Positions 28,601-35,405 of a stretch of DNA of 64,000 nucleotides are shown here, in pieces. Position 1 is the first letter of the stretch; each line of letters starts with the position of its first letter. Under the pieces are notes generated by a model. That model was not told the DNA's origin. It ran no database searches and worked only from the letters and a program-made list of their open reading frames with translations. The stretch is from Actinomadura sp. 7K507 (lineage in GTDB: Bacteria > Actinomycetota > Actinomycetes > Streptosporangiales > Streptosporangiaceae): the NCBI RefSeq assembly GCF_004348425.1, contig NZ_SMKK01000013.1, positions 1 through 64,000 on the forward strand, given 5' to 3'. The translations under genes were made by a program, and so were the position numbers.

Positions 28601-29609
28601 GGCGCTCGCCCTGGACAAGCGCACGTACGAGCAGGCCGCCGAGCCCTGGGGCGAGGACCATCCGCGCACGCTGATGGTCGCGCACAACCTGGCACTCGAC
28701 TACCGCCTCACCGGTGACTGGCAGAGCGCCTACCGTTACGACAAGCACGCCCTGGAGCAGCGCCGCATCCTCCTCGGCGAGAACCACCCGTACACGCTGT
28801 TCTCCGAGTCGAACCTGGCTCGGGACCTGCGGGAGTCCGGGCACTTCGACGCGGCCGTCGACATCCTCCGGGACGTGTACCGCAGGTACCTGGACGTCAT
28901 CGGCGACCAGATCCTCGACACGCTCCGCACCGGCAAGCACCTCGCGCGGTCGCTGCGCAGGGCGGGTCTCCGGGAGGAGGCGCTGGTGCTGGCGGAGGAG
29001 ATCTACGCCCGCTACCAGCGGTACTTCCCGGAGTCGCCGGAGACGATGCCCGCCGACCTGGAGGTCGCGGCCTGCATGTCCGATACCGGTGACCTGGTCG
29101 GGGGCCGGGACCGCACCCGCGCCGCGCTCGCCAGGTACCGGGGCGTGATGGGCGACGACCACCCCTACACCGCGATGATCGAGAACAACCTCGGATACCA
29201 CCTGCGCCGCACCGGCGACCTGGAGGAGGCCTGCGACCGCACGGAGCGGGCGTTGTCCGAGCTCACCCGGATGCTCGGCCCCGAGCATCCGTTCGTCCCG
29301 CTCGCCGCGGACAACGTCACGAACTGCCTGGGCGACGCGGGGCGCTTCGCGGAGGCCGAGGCGCGGGAGCGGGGCGCGATGGTCATGCTGTCGCGGCTGC
29401 TGGGGGACGACCATCCCGACACCCACACCTGCCGGTCCAACCTGTCGATCACGCTGGAGGGGATGGGGCGCGTCTCGGAGGCGAGAGAGCTGCGCGAGCG
29501 GGCGGCCGCCGGGCTGCTGGTCCTCGCCGAGAGGCATCCGCACCCGGTCATCGCGGAGGTCCGCGACGGCGTCCGCGTGGACCGGGACCTGGAGCTACAG
29601 CCGCTCTGA
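25683..29609 (+). CDS. fxsT: FxSxx-COOH system multidomain protein FxsT (ATPase, TIR-like, NB-ARC, TPR)
   Basis: 1308 aa. Residues 1-310 form a ParA/MinD-like ATPase with YKGGTGRTSALANVAWILA at the start. Residues about 330-460 are TIR-like (DVLISYASADRPWADWM). Residues about 480-800 are an NB-ARC/STAND NTPase with P-loop GLGGVGKTQVALEYA near 522 and LLIFDNADDPEEL as Walker B. From about residue 860 to the end are TPR/Kinesin-light-chain-type repeats spaced about 42 residues, with recurrent GxxHPxT motifs. The layout resembles STAND immune receptors and would allow ligand-triggered assembly. The ATG at 25683 has GAGGAG upstream. Its end overlaps the convergent hydrolase gene by 15 bp. Confidence 0.9.
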   Translation: MANTGTIVTFYSYKGGTGRTSALANVAWILAAAGQKVLVIDWDLESPGLHKYYHPFLDQDILTSTPGVIDMLDEYSWATTTKHEDDRRDWHREYARVLRHAVTLDWEFPGDGTLDFISAGRQNRNYSSLTRTLDWDNFYGRLGGGQFFDALREDMRRHYDYVLIDSRTGYSDIADICTLQFPDILVDCFTLSYQSIDGAADIAMNIDRRDHVRPIRILPVPMRIDFGENAKVEAGRAYARARFDRFPRGMSRQDANGYWLSIEIPYRPYYAFEETLATFGDAPGSPNSMLAAFERLTKVITDGWVSEYSPIDEELRLATLERFTRRGPAEISDVLISYASADRPWADWMALVLGRAGFRVTARSVDAAAYDVPDDEPAGPGEHTIVLVSPDSVHSAQAQRVWDPLGGRTAAPHRRLTVVRVQGAALGSAFGDRVPLDLTGRGERGGAEELVRALGRPGYTFDHPAEHSRVGPRFPGAARTAPAIWNADRRNAVFTGRGRLLEAIRDELLGATRRIVAPIALHGLGGVGKTQVALEYAHRFKADYDLVWWISAQSTDSIRSALAGLAAQLELRVGDSLADAAGAALEALRRGEPTSRWLLIFDNADDPEELASYLPGGDGHVLITSRDPAWTQLATPLEVDVFTESEAAEHLMRRVQEISEENARKIGKALGHLPLAIEQAAAWLASTFMPASEYLDELEHETASTLERSGESFPQSVAMTWSVTFRQLREASPAAARLLELLAFFSSEPIALDLVYSKEAARILARHDETLRDKLVIGKHVREISRFALAKVDQGNKSIQVHPLVQAVIRHGLDPDVAEASRHDVHRILLGARPQHGDTDDPVNWPNLEEILPHVKPSAAAQCDDEDVRQMLTDLVRYQWKRGVFDSAMAAGRELAAEWSGKLGRDHWQWLFLHSQIANVLRSQGRVDEAYELDSDVLRRQQQSAALGPTHPHTLITASNLAADLRAKGRFQEALALDKRTYEQAAEPWGEDHPRTLMVAHNLALDYRLTGDWQSAYRYDKHALEQRRILLGENHPYTLFSESNLARDLRESGHFDAAVDILRDVYRRYLDVIGDQILDTLRTGKHLARSLRRAGLREEALVLAEEIYARYQRYFPESPETMPADLEVAACMSDTGDLVGGRDRTRAALARYRGVMGDDHPYTAMIENNLGYHLRRTGDLEEACDRTERALSELTRMLGPEHPFVPLAADNVTNCLGDAGRFAEAEARERGAMVMLSRLLGDDHPDTHTCRSNLSITLEGMGRVSEARELRERAAAGLLVLAERHPHPVIAEVRDGVRVDRDLELQPL

Positions 29610-30485
29610 GCGGTGGTCTCCCGGCCGGGCGAGCCAGGTCAGCACGTCCGGGAGGACGTTGAACGCGCCGAAGTGGGCCGAGCCGGACTGGACGACGACG
29701 GTCGAGGTCGGGATCCGGTCGGCGAGCCAGCGGGAGTGCCCGGCGGGGGAGAAGGTGTCGTTCGCGCCGTGCCACAGCATCGTCGGAACGACGATGTCGC
29801 CGAGTTCGAAGCCCCACGGCGCGCAGAAGGCGAGCAGGTCGTCGATCCAGCCGTCGGCGGACGTGCGGAACGCCTCCGTGAACGTCTCCAGCAGCATCCT
29901 GCGCATCCCCGACTGGAGGACGACGCGGCGGTCCGACTGGGGCAGTCCGGCGTAGAGGTTCGCGACGTGCTGGGCCGGGTTCGCCCGGATCCGGTCGGCG
30001 ATCGAGTGCAGCCTGGCCGAGACGAGCTGCCCCTGGCCCCGGACGGCCATGTACTCCCTGGTGTTGGACGGCGCCATCCCCTCGAACCAGTCCAGGCCCT
30101 CCGCCTGCGCGGGCGCGAGCCCGACCAGCGCCGCGGCGCGGGTGGCCCGGCCGGGGAGCAGGGCCGCGCAGGCGAGGGCGTGCGGGGCGCCGCCGGAGCG
30201 TCCGAGGACGGCGAACTCCTCCAGGTCGAGGACGTCGGCGAGCAGCCGCACGTCGGCCGCGATGTCGGCGACGACACGTCCGGCCATCCGGTCCGAACGG
30301 CCGTAGCCGGGCCGGTCGAAGGTGATGAGCCGGACTCCGAGCTGGTACAGGACCATGGGCCGCGGCACGGGGCCGAGCCTGCTGCCGGGCGTGCCGTGCA
30401 GGAGGAAGACCGGGAAACCGGTCGGGAGGCCCCACTCGTCCACGGCGAGTTCTCGTCCGTCCGCCGTGGAAACGACCTTCGTCAA
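29595..30485 (-). CDS. Alpha/beta hydrolase
   Basis: 296 aa of the alpha/beta hydrolase fold 1 type. FLLHGTPGSRLG gives the oxyanion-hole HG motif, GRSGGAPHALA carries the nucleophile Ser, WHGANDTFSP holds the late acid, and the His lies in SGSAHFGAF near the C-terminus. These match a complete catalytic triad. The substrate is unknown; the fold covers esterases, epoxide hydrolases and haloperoxidases. GGAGG lies upstream of the ATG, and a -35/-10 pair is visible further upstream. The gene is convergent with fxsT and overlaps it by 15 bp, so it is probably not part of that cassette. Confidence 0.82.
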   Translation of the reverse strand: MTKVVSTADGRELAVDEWGLPTGFPVFLLHGTPGSRLGPVPRPMVLYQLGVRLITFDRPGYGRSDRMAGRVVADIAADVRLLADVLDLEEFAVLGRSGGAPHALACAALLPGRATRAAALVGLAPAQAEGLDWFEGMAPSNTREYMAVRGQGQLVSARLHSIADRIRANPAQHVANLYAGLPQSDRRVVLQSGMRRMLLETFTEAFRTSADGWIDDLLAFCAPWGFELGDIVVPTMLWHGANDTFSPAGHSRWLADRIPTSTVVVQSGSAHFGAFNVLPDVLTWLARPGDHRSERL

Positions 30486-30532
30486 GATCGTCCTCCGTCC
30501 CCCGGGCGCCGGCCGGAAAGGTCCCCGTCCCG

Positions 30533-30562
30533 CTTCTAGCCGAACTTCTCGGTGCGCGTCAA
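30533..30562 (-). promoter_or_regulatory. Sigma-70-type promoter of the alpha/beta hydrolase gene
   Basis: On the minus strand TTGACG (30562-30557) and TAGAAG (30538-30533) are separated by 18 bp and lie 48 bp upstream of the ATG at 30485. The -35 is a 5/6 match to TTGACA; the -10 is a weaker match. Confidence 0.5.
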
Positions 30563-30590
30563 CGGGGGTAAGGGCGTGCTGACGGAGGAT

Positions 30591-31295
30591 CTATCCATCC
30601 CTGCCGGTGAGGCGTGGCCCGCCGTCGGCGGCGTGGAGGCGGCCCAGGAGCAGGAGGACGAGTTCGTCGATCAGGTCGTCGAGGCTGGCTTCCACCCAGC
30701 CGGCGTCCCAGTCGTGCAGGAGGCCGGTGATGCTGCCGGTGAAGGCGGCGGCGGCGATGCGGTAGTCGCGGGCGGCGATCTCGCCGCGTTCGGCGGCGGC
30801 GGCCGCCTCGGCGCAGATGAACTCGATCCAGCGGGCGCGGCGGGCGAGGCGCTGGCGGTCCATCCGGGGGCTCACGCCGATGACCTCGACGAAGGCGATC
30901 CGGATGCGGGCGCGGTCGGCGGTGATGCTCGCGGCGTAGGCGCGGAAGAGGCGGGCGGTGCGTTCGGCCAGGGGGAGCCCGGCGACGTCCGGCAGGGTGG
31001 TGACGACGGCCTGCTCGGCGGTGTCGTTGACCTCCAGGTGCAGGTCGGCGAGGAGGTCCTCCAGGGAGTTGAACTCCTCGTAGAACTGCCGGGTGGACAG
31101 GCCGGCCGCCTCGCTGAGGCCCGCGACGGTGGTGGCCCGGTAGCCGGCGCCGCGGCCGAACAGTTCGAGGCCGGCGTCGAGGAACCTGCGGCGCCGCTCG
31201 GCGCGCCGCTCCGCGGCCGACCTGCCGCCGTATCTGCCGGTCGGCGTTGCGCGCCTGCCTGCCACGTCGCTCCCTCCGGCCGCCCGAGACGGCAT
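30591..31295 (-). CDS. TetR/AcrR family transcriptional regulator
   Basis: 234 aa. After a basic N-terminal extension of about 25 residues, RRRFLDAGLELFGRGAGYRATTV and the recognition helix LSEAAGLSTRQFYEEFNSLEDLL give a standard TetR helix-turn-helix. The ligand-binding domain is all-helical, with no clue to the ligand. It is divergent from the secreted beta-propeller gene, and the shared 110-bp spacer contains dyads that may be its operator, so it probably represses itself and its neighbour. Confidence 0.88.
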   Translation of the reverse strand: MPSRAAGGSDVAGRRATPTGRYGGRSAAERRAERRRRFLDAGLELFGRGAGYRATTVAGLSEAAGLSTRQFYEEFNSLEDLLADLHLEVNDTAEQAVVTTLPDVAGLPLAERTARLFRAYAASITADRARIRIAFVEVIGVSPRMDRQRLARRARWIEFICAEAAAAAERGEIAARDYRIAAAAFTGSITGLLHDWDAGWVEASLDDLIDELVLLLLGRLHAADGGPRLTGRDG

Positions 31296-31334
31296 TTTGC
31301 CGCAAATGGGCCTTGTGGCGAGCGGCCTCTTGTC

Positions 31335-31348
31335 TTACCGTCCAGTAA
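31335..31348. promoter_or_regulatory. Candidate TetR operator between the regulator and the beta-propeller gene
   Basis: TTAC-CGTCCA-GTAA is a perfect 4-bp dyad. Adjacent sequence CCAAGTCAGAA (31349-31359) and TTTCAGACTGG (31369-31379) is a looser inverted pair. The position between divergent start codons fits a shared operator. Confidence 0.35.
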
Positions 31349-31405
31349 CCAAGTCAGAATACAGCCGTTTTCAGACTGGAGACCAACCCCCAACCGGAGG
31401 TCGTC

Positions 31406-32620
31406 ATGCACTCCCTCAGTCTCCGCAGACCTGCCGCGCTCCTCGTCGGCGTCCTCCTGGCGGCGGTGACGGCGCTGGCCGGCGGCGTCACCCCCAGGGC
31501 CGAGGCGGTGCAGCTGCGGGACGTGATGGCCGTCGGCAACGGCCAGGGCGGCACCGTCAGCTTCATCGACACCGCCACCTACGAGAACATCGGCTCGATG
31601 AACCTCGTGCCGGACCTCCAGGAACGCCTGGACGCGATGAACGTGGTGGAGCGCATCGGCTACGAGGTCGTCAACAACATCCAGGGCTACACCAAGCTCG
31701 TCGACGACATGGCCGTATCTCCCGACGGCACGACCATCTACGTCTCGCGGGGCGCGCTGTCGGACGCGGTCGCGTTCGACATCGCCACCAAGGAGATGCT
31801 GTGGCGGCGCAAGACCGAGGGCTTCAAGGCCGACCACGCCGCGCTGTCCCCGGACGGGACGAAGTTCGTCGTCAGCGCCACCACGGCGAGCCATGCCGAG
31901 GTGATCGACACCGCGACCGGCGAGCTGGTGGCGACCTTCGGCACCGGCGCCTACCCGCACGCCAACGACTACTCGCCCGACGGGTCGGTCCTCTACAACT
32001 CCAGCATCGGGATCACCTCGCTGCCCAAGGTCCTCAACGGGCTCAAGGGGTCGAGGGCGGTCACCGCGGTCGACCCGGACACGTTCGAGCACGTGCGCAC
32101 CTACGAGTTCGATTACGGGATCCGTCCCGCGGTCTTCACGCGCGACAACAAGACCATGTACGCGCAGCTCTCCTACCTCAACGGGTTCGTCGAGTACGAC
32201 CTGGAGGCGGGCCGGATCAAGCGGACCGTGGAGCTGCCGCTGAGCGACGAGGCCGCCGCGATGAGCCCCGACGACTACCCGCAGAACTCCGCCCACCACG
32301 GTATGGCGATGAACGCCGCCGAGAGCAAGCTGTGCATGGCGGGGACGATCAGCGACTACGTCTCGGTCGTCTCCCGGCCCGGCCTGACCACGGACGGGAC
32401 CGTGCACTACGAGACCGGCGCCCTGCCGTACTGGACGCAGACCGGCCCGAACGGCAATGACTGCTACGTCTCGCTCTCCGAGAAGAACCAGATCTCGGTG
32501 ATCGACTACCGGACGGCCAAGGAGGTCGCCCGCATCGACGTCGGCCACTACCCGCAGCGGGAGCGCCCCGCCAAGCTCACCCCCGAGGCGGTCGGCTCGC
32601 TGGACCCGTCCAACGGCTGA
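31406..32620 (+). CDS. Secreted YncE-like beta-propeller protein
   Basis: 404 aa. Residues 1-34 form a signal peptide (RRPAALLVGVLLAAVTALAGG, probable cut near AEA). The mature part consists of repeated blades such as DDMAVSPDGTTIYVSRG, DHAALSPDGTKFVVSA and ANDYSPDGSVLYNSS, characteristic of YncE/YVTN-type seven-bladed propellers. These usually mediate binding rather than catalysis. CAACCGGAGG precedes the ATG. It is divergent from a TetR gene and probably controlled by it. Its biological role cannot be deduced from sequence. Confidence 0.8.
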   Translation: MHSLSLRRPAALLVGVLLAAVTALAGGVTPRAEAVQLRDVMAVGNGQGGTVSFIDTATYENIGSMNLVPDLQERLDAMNVVERIGYEVVNNIQGYTKLVDDMAVSPDGTTIYVSRGALSDAVAFDIATKEMLWRRKTEGFKADHAALSPDGTKFVVSATTASHAEVIDTATGELVATFGTGAYPHANDYSPDGSVLYNSSIGITSLPKVLNGLKGSRAVTAVDPDTFEHVRTYEFDYGIRPAVFTRDNKTMYAQLSYLNGFVEYDLEAGRIKRTVELPLSDEAAAMSPDDYPQNSAHHGMAMNAAESKLCMAGTISDYVSVVSRPGLTTDGTVHYETGALPYWTQTGPNGNDCYVSLSEKNQISVIDYRTAKEVARIDVGHYPQRERPAKLTPEAVGSLDPSNG

Positions 32621-32622
32621 CG

Positions 32623-32667
32623 CCCGCACGTCGCGAGCCCGCACGTCGCGAACCCGCACGTCGCGGA
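32623..32667. repeat. 15-bp tandem repeat downstream of the beta-propeller gene
   Basis: Three head-to-tail copies of CCCGCACGTCGCG plus two variable bases start at 32623, 32638 and 32653, and a decayed fourth copy follows at 32668. It begins 2 bp after the stop codon. It looks like slippage expansion; no role is evident. Confidence 0.7.
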
Positions 32668-32788
32668 CTCGCACCCGCGAACCGGGCCATCGCGCGGCCC
32701 GCCGAGCCCCCACCCCCTCGGCGGTCCACGCGGTGGCCCCCGCGCGTCCGGCGCGGTTTGGCGGCCGGTCCGGGGGAACCGTGCCCCG

Positions 32789-33883
32789 GTGCGAATCGGT
32801 GGACTCCGCAATCATCTGATGCCCTTCGCCGGGCGCCGCTACTGGGAAGAGCGCCTCAAGCTGACGGTCAAGGCCGTCATCGCCGCGGTCGTGGCGTGGG
32901 TACTGGCGAAGCTCGTGGTCAACGATCCGCAGCCGTACTTCGCGCCGCTGGCCGCGCTGCTCGGCGTGTACCCGACGGTCGTCCGGTCCGTCCGGGAGAG
33001 CTTCGCCTACGCGGCCGGGTTCGTGCTCGGCGCGGGCATCGCGATACCGGTCGGGCTGCTGATCGGGCCGACCACGGCCGGGATCGTCGTCGTGCTCGTC
33101 GTCGCCATGATGGCCCAGGGGTGGCGCAGGCTCGGCGAGCAGGCGCCCCAGGTGGCGTTCGTCGCGCTCTTCGCGCTGCTGCTCGGCGGGGAGCGGGTGG
33201 TCGAGTACACGCTGCCGCGCCTCGCCGACGTCACGATCGGGCTGGCGGTCGGGCTGGCCGTGAACGCGCTGGTCTTCCCTCCGCTGTACCTGCGGCGGGG
33301 GGAGTACGCCGTCCAGGAGTTGCGGGACACCCTGACCGATGCCCTGGAGACCCTCGCCGCGGAGGTCGTCGACCCCGAGGAGGGCCATTCCCTGTGGGAC
33401 GAGCGCGAGTCGCGGCTGCTGGCGGTCCAGGAGCAGGCGCGGTACTCGGTCGAGCAGGGCGAGAGCAGCCTGCGCGCCAATCCGCGGGCGAGGTGGTGGG
33501 GGTACTCGGTCCGCTGGCGGGACGTCCCCGGCCAGTGGGCGCCGCCCCGCCAGCTGAACGCGCTCGAGAACGTCATGTCCTACACCCGCTCGATCGCCGG
33601 GACCCTGCGCCTGGTGGCGGAAGCCGACGGGGAGGGCCCGTGGGTCGAGGCGGCGTTCCGGCGGGACTTCGCCGCCCTCCTGCGGCGGGTGGCCGGCTTC
33701 GTCCCGCAGATGCCCGAGACGCTGGACGAGGAGGCTTTCGCCGAGGCCGAGCGGATTCAGGACGAGCTGGAGACCCCCCATCGCAGCCCGGGGACGGACC
33801 CGCCCGGGCTCTGGGACCCGCAGAAGGAGCTCCTGCGGCTCAGCCGCCTCCTGCTCGACCAGGTCCGCCGCCGCGGCGCCTAA
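32789..33883 (+). CDS. FUSC/aromatic acid exporter-like membrane protein
   Basis: 364 aa with about six transmembrane helices in the first 170 residues, for example LTVKAVIAAVVAWVLAKLVV, and AGIVVVLVVAMMAQGW. A long soluble helical C-terminal half follows. This is the layout of FUSC/ArAE_2-like proteins, implicated in export of aromatic acids. The start is GTG at 32789; an in-frame ATG 30 bp later is an alternative. Its stop is 51 bp before the galB-galC-galD aromatic cluster on the same strand. Transport of an aromatic substrate or intermediate is therefore a reasonable but unproven idea. Confidence 0.75.
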   Translation: MRIGGLRNHLMPFAGRRYWEERLKLTVKAVIAAVVAWVLAKLVVNDPQPYFAPLAALLGVYPTVVRSVRESFAYAAGFVLGAGIAIPVGLLIGPTTAGIVVVLVVAMMAQGWRRLGEQAPQVAFVALFALLLGGERVVEYTLPRLADVTIGLAVGLAVNALVFPPLYLRRGEYAVQELRDTLTDALETLAAEVVDPEEGHSLWDERESRLLAVQEQARYSVEQGESSLRANPRARWWGYSVRWRDVPGQWAPPRQLNALENVMSYTRSIAGTLRLVAEADGEGPWVEAAFRRDFAALLRRVAGFVPQMPETLDEEAFAEAERIQDELETPHRSPGTDPPGLWDPQKELLRLSRLLLDQVRRRGA

Positions 33884-33893
33884 TGTTCGCAGG

Positions 33894-33917
33894 ATTGTTG
33901 ACAATTTAGGTTACAAG
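33894..33917 (+). promoter_or_regulatory. Paired 12-bp operator-like boxes in front of galB
   Basis: ATTGTTGACAAT (33894-33905) is followed directly by TTAGGTTACAAG (33906-33917). The first contains the -35-like TTGACA, and CAGAGT at 33921-33926 could be the -10, which would place the RNA start close to the galB ATG. A second pair, ATTAGCGACAAA and ATTGGCGACAAT, lies at 38193-38216 before the GntR gene. The shared core nTTnGnnACAAn suggests one regulator binds both places. Confidence 0.5.
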
Positions 33918-33934
33918 GCGCAGAGTGTGGTGCC

Positions 33935-34675
33935 ATGAGTGCCGACACCCCGTCCCGCCCCCTTCTGGTGATCAGTGCGCATGCCGGTGACTTCGTGTGG
34001 CGCGCCGCGGGCGCGATCGCGCTGGCCGCCGAGCGCGGCGACCGCGCGAAGGTCGTGTGCCTGAGCTTCGGCGAGCGCGGCGAGTCCGCCAAGGCGTGGC
34101 GCGAGGGCAGGGGGCTGGAGGAGATCAAGGGGATCCGGCGCGGCGAGGCGGAGGCCGCGGCGGCGGAACTCGGCGCGGAGATCGAGTTCCTGGACGCCGG
34201 GGACTACCCGCTGGCCGAGACGCCGGAGCTGGTGGACCGGCTCGTCCGCGTCTACCGGGACTTCGAACCGGCGGTCGTGCTCACCCACACCCTCGCCGAC
34301 CCCTACAACGGCGACCACCCGGCGGCGGCGCGGATGGCGCTCCAGGCGCGGGTGCTGGCGCAGGCGATCGGGTACGACGCGCCCGGCGAGCCGCTCGGCG
34401 CCCCGCCGGTCTTCTTCTTCGAGCCGCACCAGCCGGAGCAGTGCGACTTCAGGCCCGACGTGCTGCTCGACATCACCCCGGTGTTCGAGCGCAAGCGCAA
34501 GGCCATGGAGCGCCTCCCCGCGCAGCAGCACATGTGGGACTACTACACCGACCTCGCCAAGCGGCGCGGCGTGCAGCTGAAGCGGAACGCGGGCCCGAAC
34601 CTGGGGCTCCCGCACAGCACGATGGCCGAGGCGTACGTCCGGCTGTACCCGCAGACGACGGGAGTCCTGGCGTGA
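33935..34675 (+). CDS. galB: PIG-L family protein, probable 4-oxalomesaconate hydratase
   Basis: 246 aa of the PIG-L/LmbE fold. The zinc-binding motif usually AHPDD reads SAHAGDF here, with later THTLADPYNGDHPAA supplying the second metal-binding His pair. Pseudomonas GalB, a 4-oxalomesaconate hydratase, is a PIG-L protein, and the next two genes encode the aldolase and tautomerase of the same route, so this function is favoured over a deacetylase. The altered first motif (AGD for PDD) is worth noting. galC starts inside its stop as GTGA. No Shine-Dalgarno precedes the ATG. Confidence 0.78.
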   Translation: MSADTPSRPLLVISAHAGDFVWRAAGAIALAAERGDRAKVVCLSFGERGESAKAWREGRGLEEIKGIRRGEAEAAAAELGAEIEFLDAGDYPLAETPELVDRLVRVYRDFEPAVVLTHTLADPYNGDHPAAARMALQARVLAQAIGYDAPGEPLGAPPVFFFEPHQPEQCDFRPDVLLDITPVFERKRKAMERLPAQQHMWDYYTDLAKRRGVQLKRNAGPNLGLPHSTMAEAYVRLYPQTTGVLA

Positions 34676-35361
34676 GGACGGTCGTCGTCACGAACACGCC
34701 GCGCGCCGACGCGGCCGCGGCCGGCGCGCTCGCGGGGTTCGGGGTCGCGACCGTCCACGAGGCCATGGGGCGGACGGGCTATCTCGGGCCGTCCATCCGC
34801 CCGGTCCACCTGGGGTCGCGCATCGGCGGGACGGCGGTGACCGTGCTGTCGTGGCCGGGCGACAACCTGATGATCCATGTCGCGGTCGAGCAGTGCCGCC
34901 CCGGCGACGTGCTGGTCGTGACGACCACGTCGCCGTCCACCGACGGGATGTTCGGCGAACTGTTCGCGACCGCGCTCCAGCACAGGGGCGTGCGCGGTCT
35001 CGTCATCGACGCCGGGGTCCGGGACGTCGCGGAACTGCACGCGATGGGCTTCCCGGTGTGGTCGGCCGCCGTGAGCGCGCAGGGCACCGTGAAGGCGACG
35101 CCGGGTTCGGTGAACGTCCCGGTGACGATCGGCGGGCAGGTCGTCCGGCCGGGTGACGTGGTCCTCGCCGACGACGACGGGGTGCTGTGCGTCCCGCGCG
35201 AGGACGCCGCGGACGCGATCACCGCCTCGAAGGCCCGCGAGGAGAAGGAGGCCGCGACCCGGGAGGCGTTCCAGCGCGGCGAACTCGGCCTAGACCGCTA
35301 CGGGCTGCGCGACCGGCTGCCCGGGATGGGCATCGAGTACGTGGAGTACACCGAACCGTGA
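34672..35361 (+). CDS. galC: 4-carboxy-4-hydroxy-2-oxoadipate aldolase (RraA-like)
   Basis: 229 aa. FGVATVHEAMGRTGYL at the start, PGDNLMIHVAVEQCRPGDVLVV, and GLVIDAGVRDVAEL define the RraA/LigK/HMG aldolase class II family; the D-AG-RD motif binds the divalent metal and pyruvate. In gallate and protocatechuate 4,5-cleavage routes this enzyme splits carboxy-hydroxy-oxoadipate to pyruvate and oxaloacetate. The GTG start overlaps the galB stop. Its stop sits in a 14-bp repeat tract leading to galD. Confidence 0.85.
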   Translation: MRTVVVTNTPRADAAAAGALAGFGVATVHEAMGRTGYLGPSIRPVHLGSRIGGTAVTVLSWPGDNLMIHVAVEQCRPGDVLVVTTTSPSTDGMFGELFATALQHRGVRGLVIDAGVRDVAELHAMGFPVWSAAVSAQGTVKATPGSVNVPVTIGGQVVRPGDVVLADDDGVLCVPREDAADAITASKAREEKEAATREAFQRGELGLDRYGLRDRLPGMGIEYVEYTEP

Positions 35362-35405
35362 GCACCGAACCGTGAGGGACCGAACCGTGAGCACCGGCTC
35401 GTGAA
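35349..35405 (+). repeat. 14-bp tandem repeat carrying GTGA stop-start overlaps between galC and galD
   Basis: Units beginning at 35349, 35363, 35377 and 35392 follow the pattern CACCGAACCGTGAG. galC stops at 35361 inside GTGA. The overlapping GTG opens a 5-codon frame ending in the next GTGA at 35375. The GTG at 35372 opens a 10-codon frame ending at 35404, which overlaps the galD GTG at 35401. Duplication of a coupling site has produced a chain of mini-frames. Confidence 0.7.
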
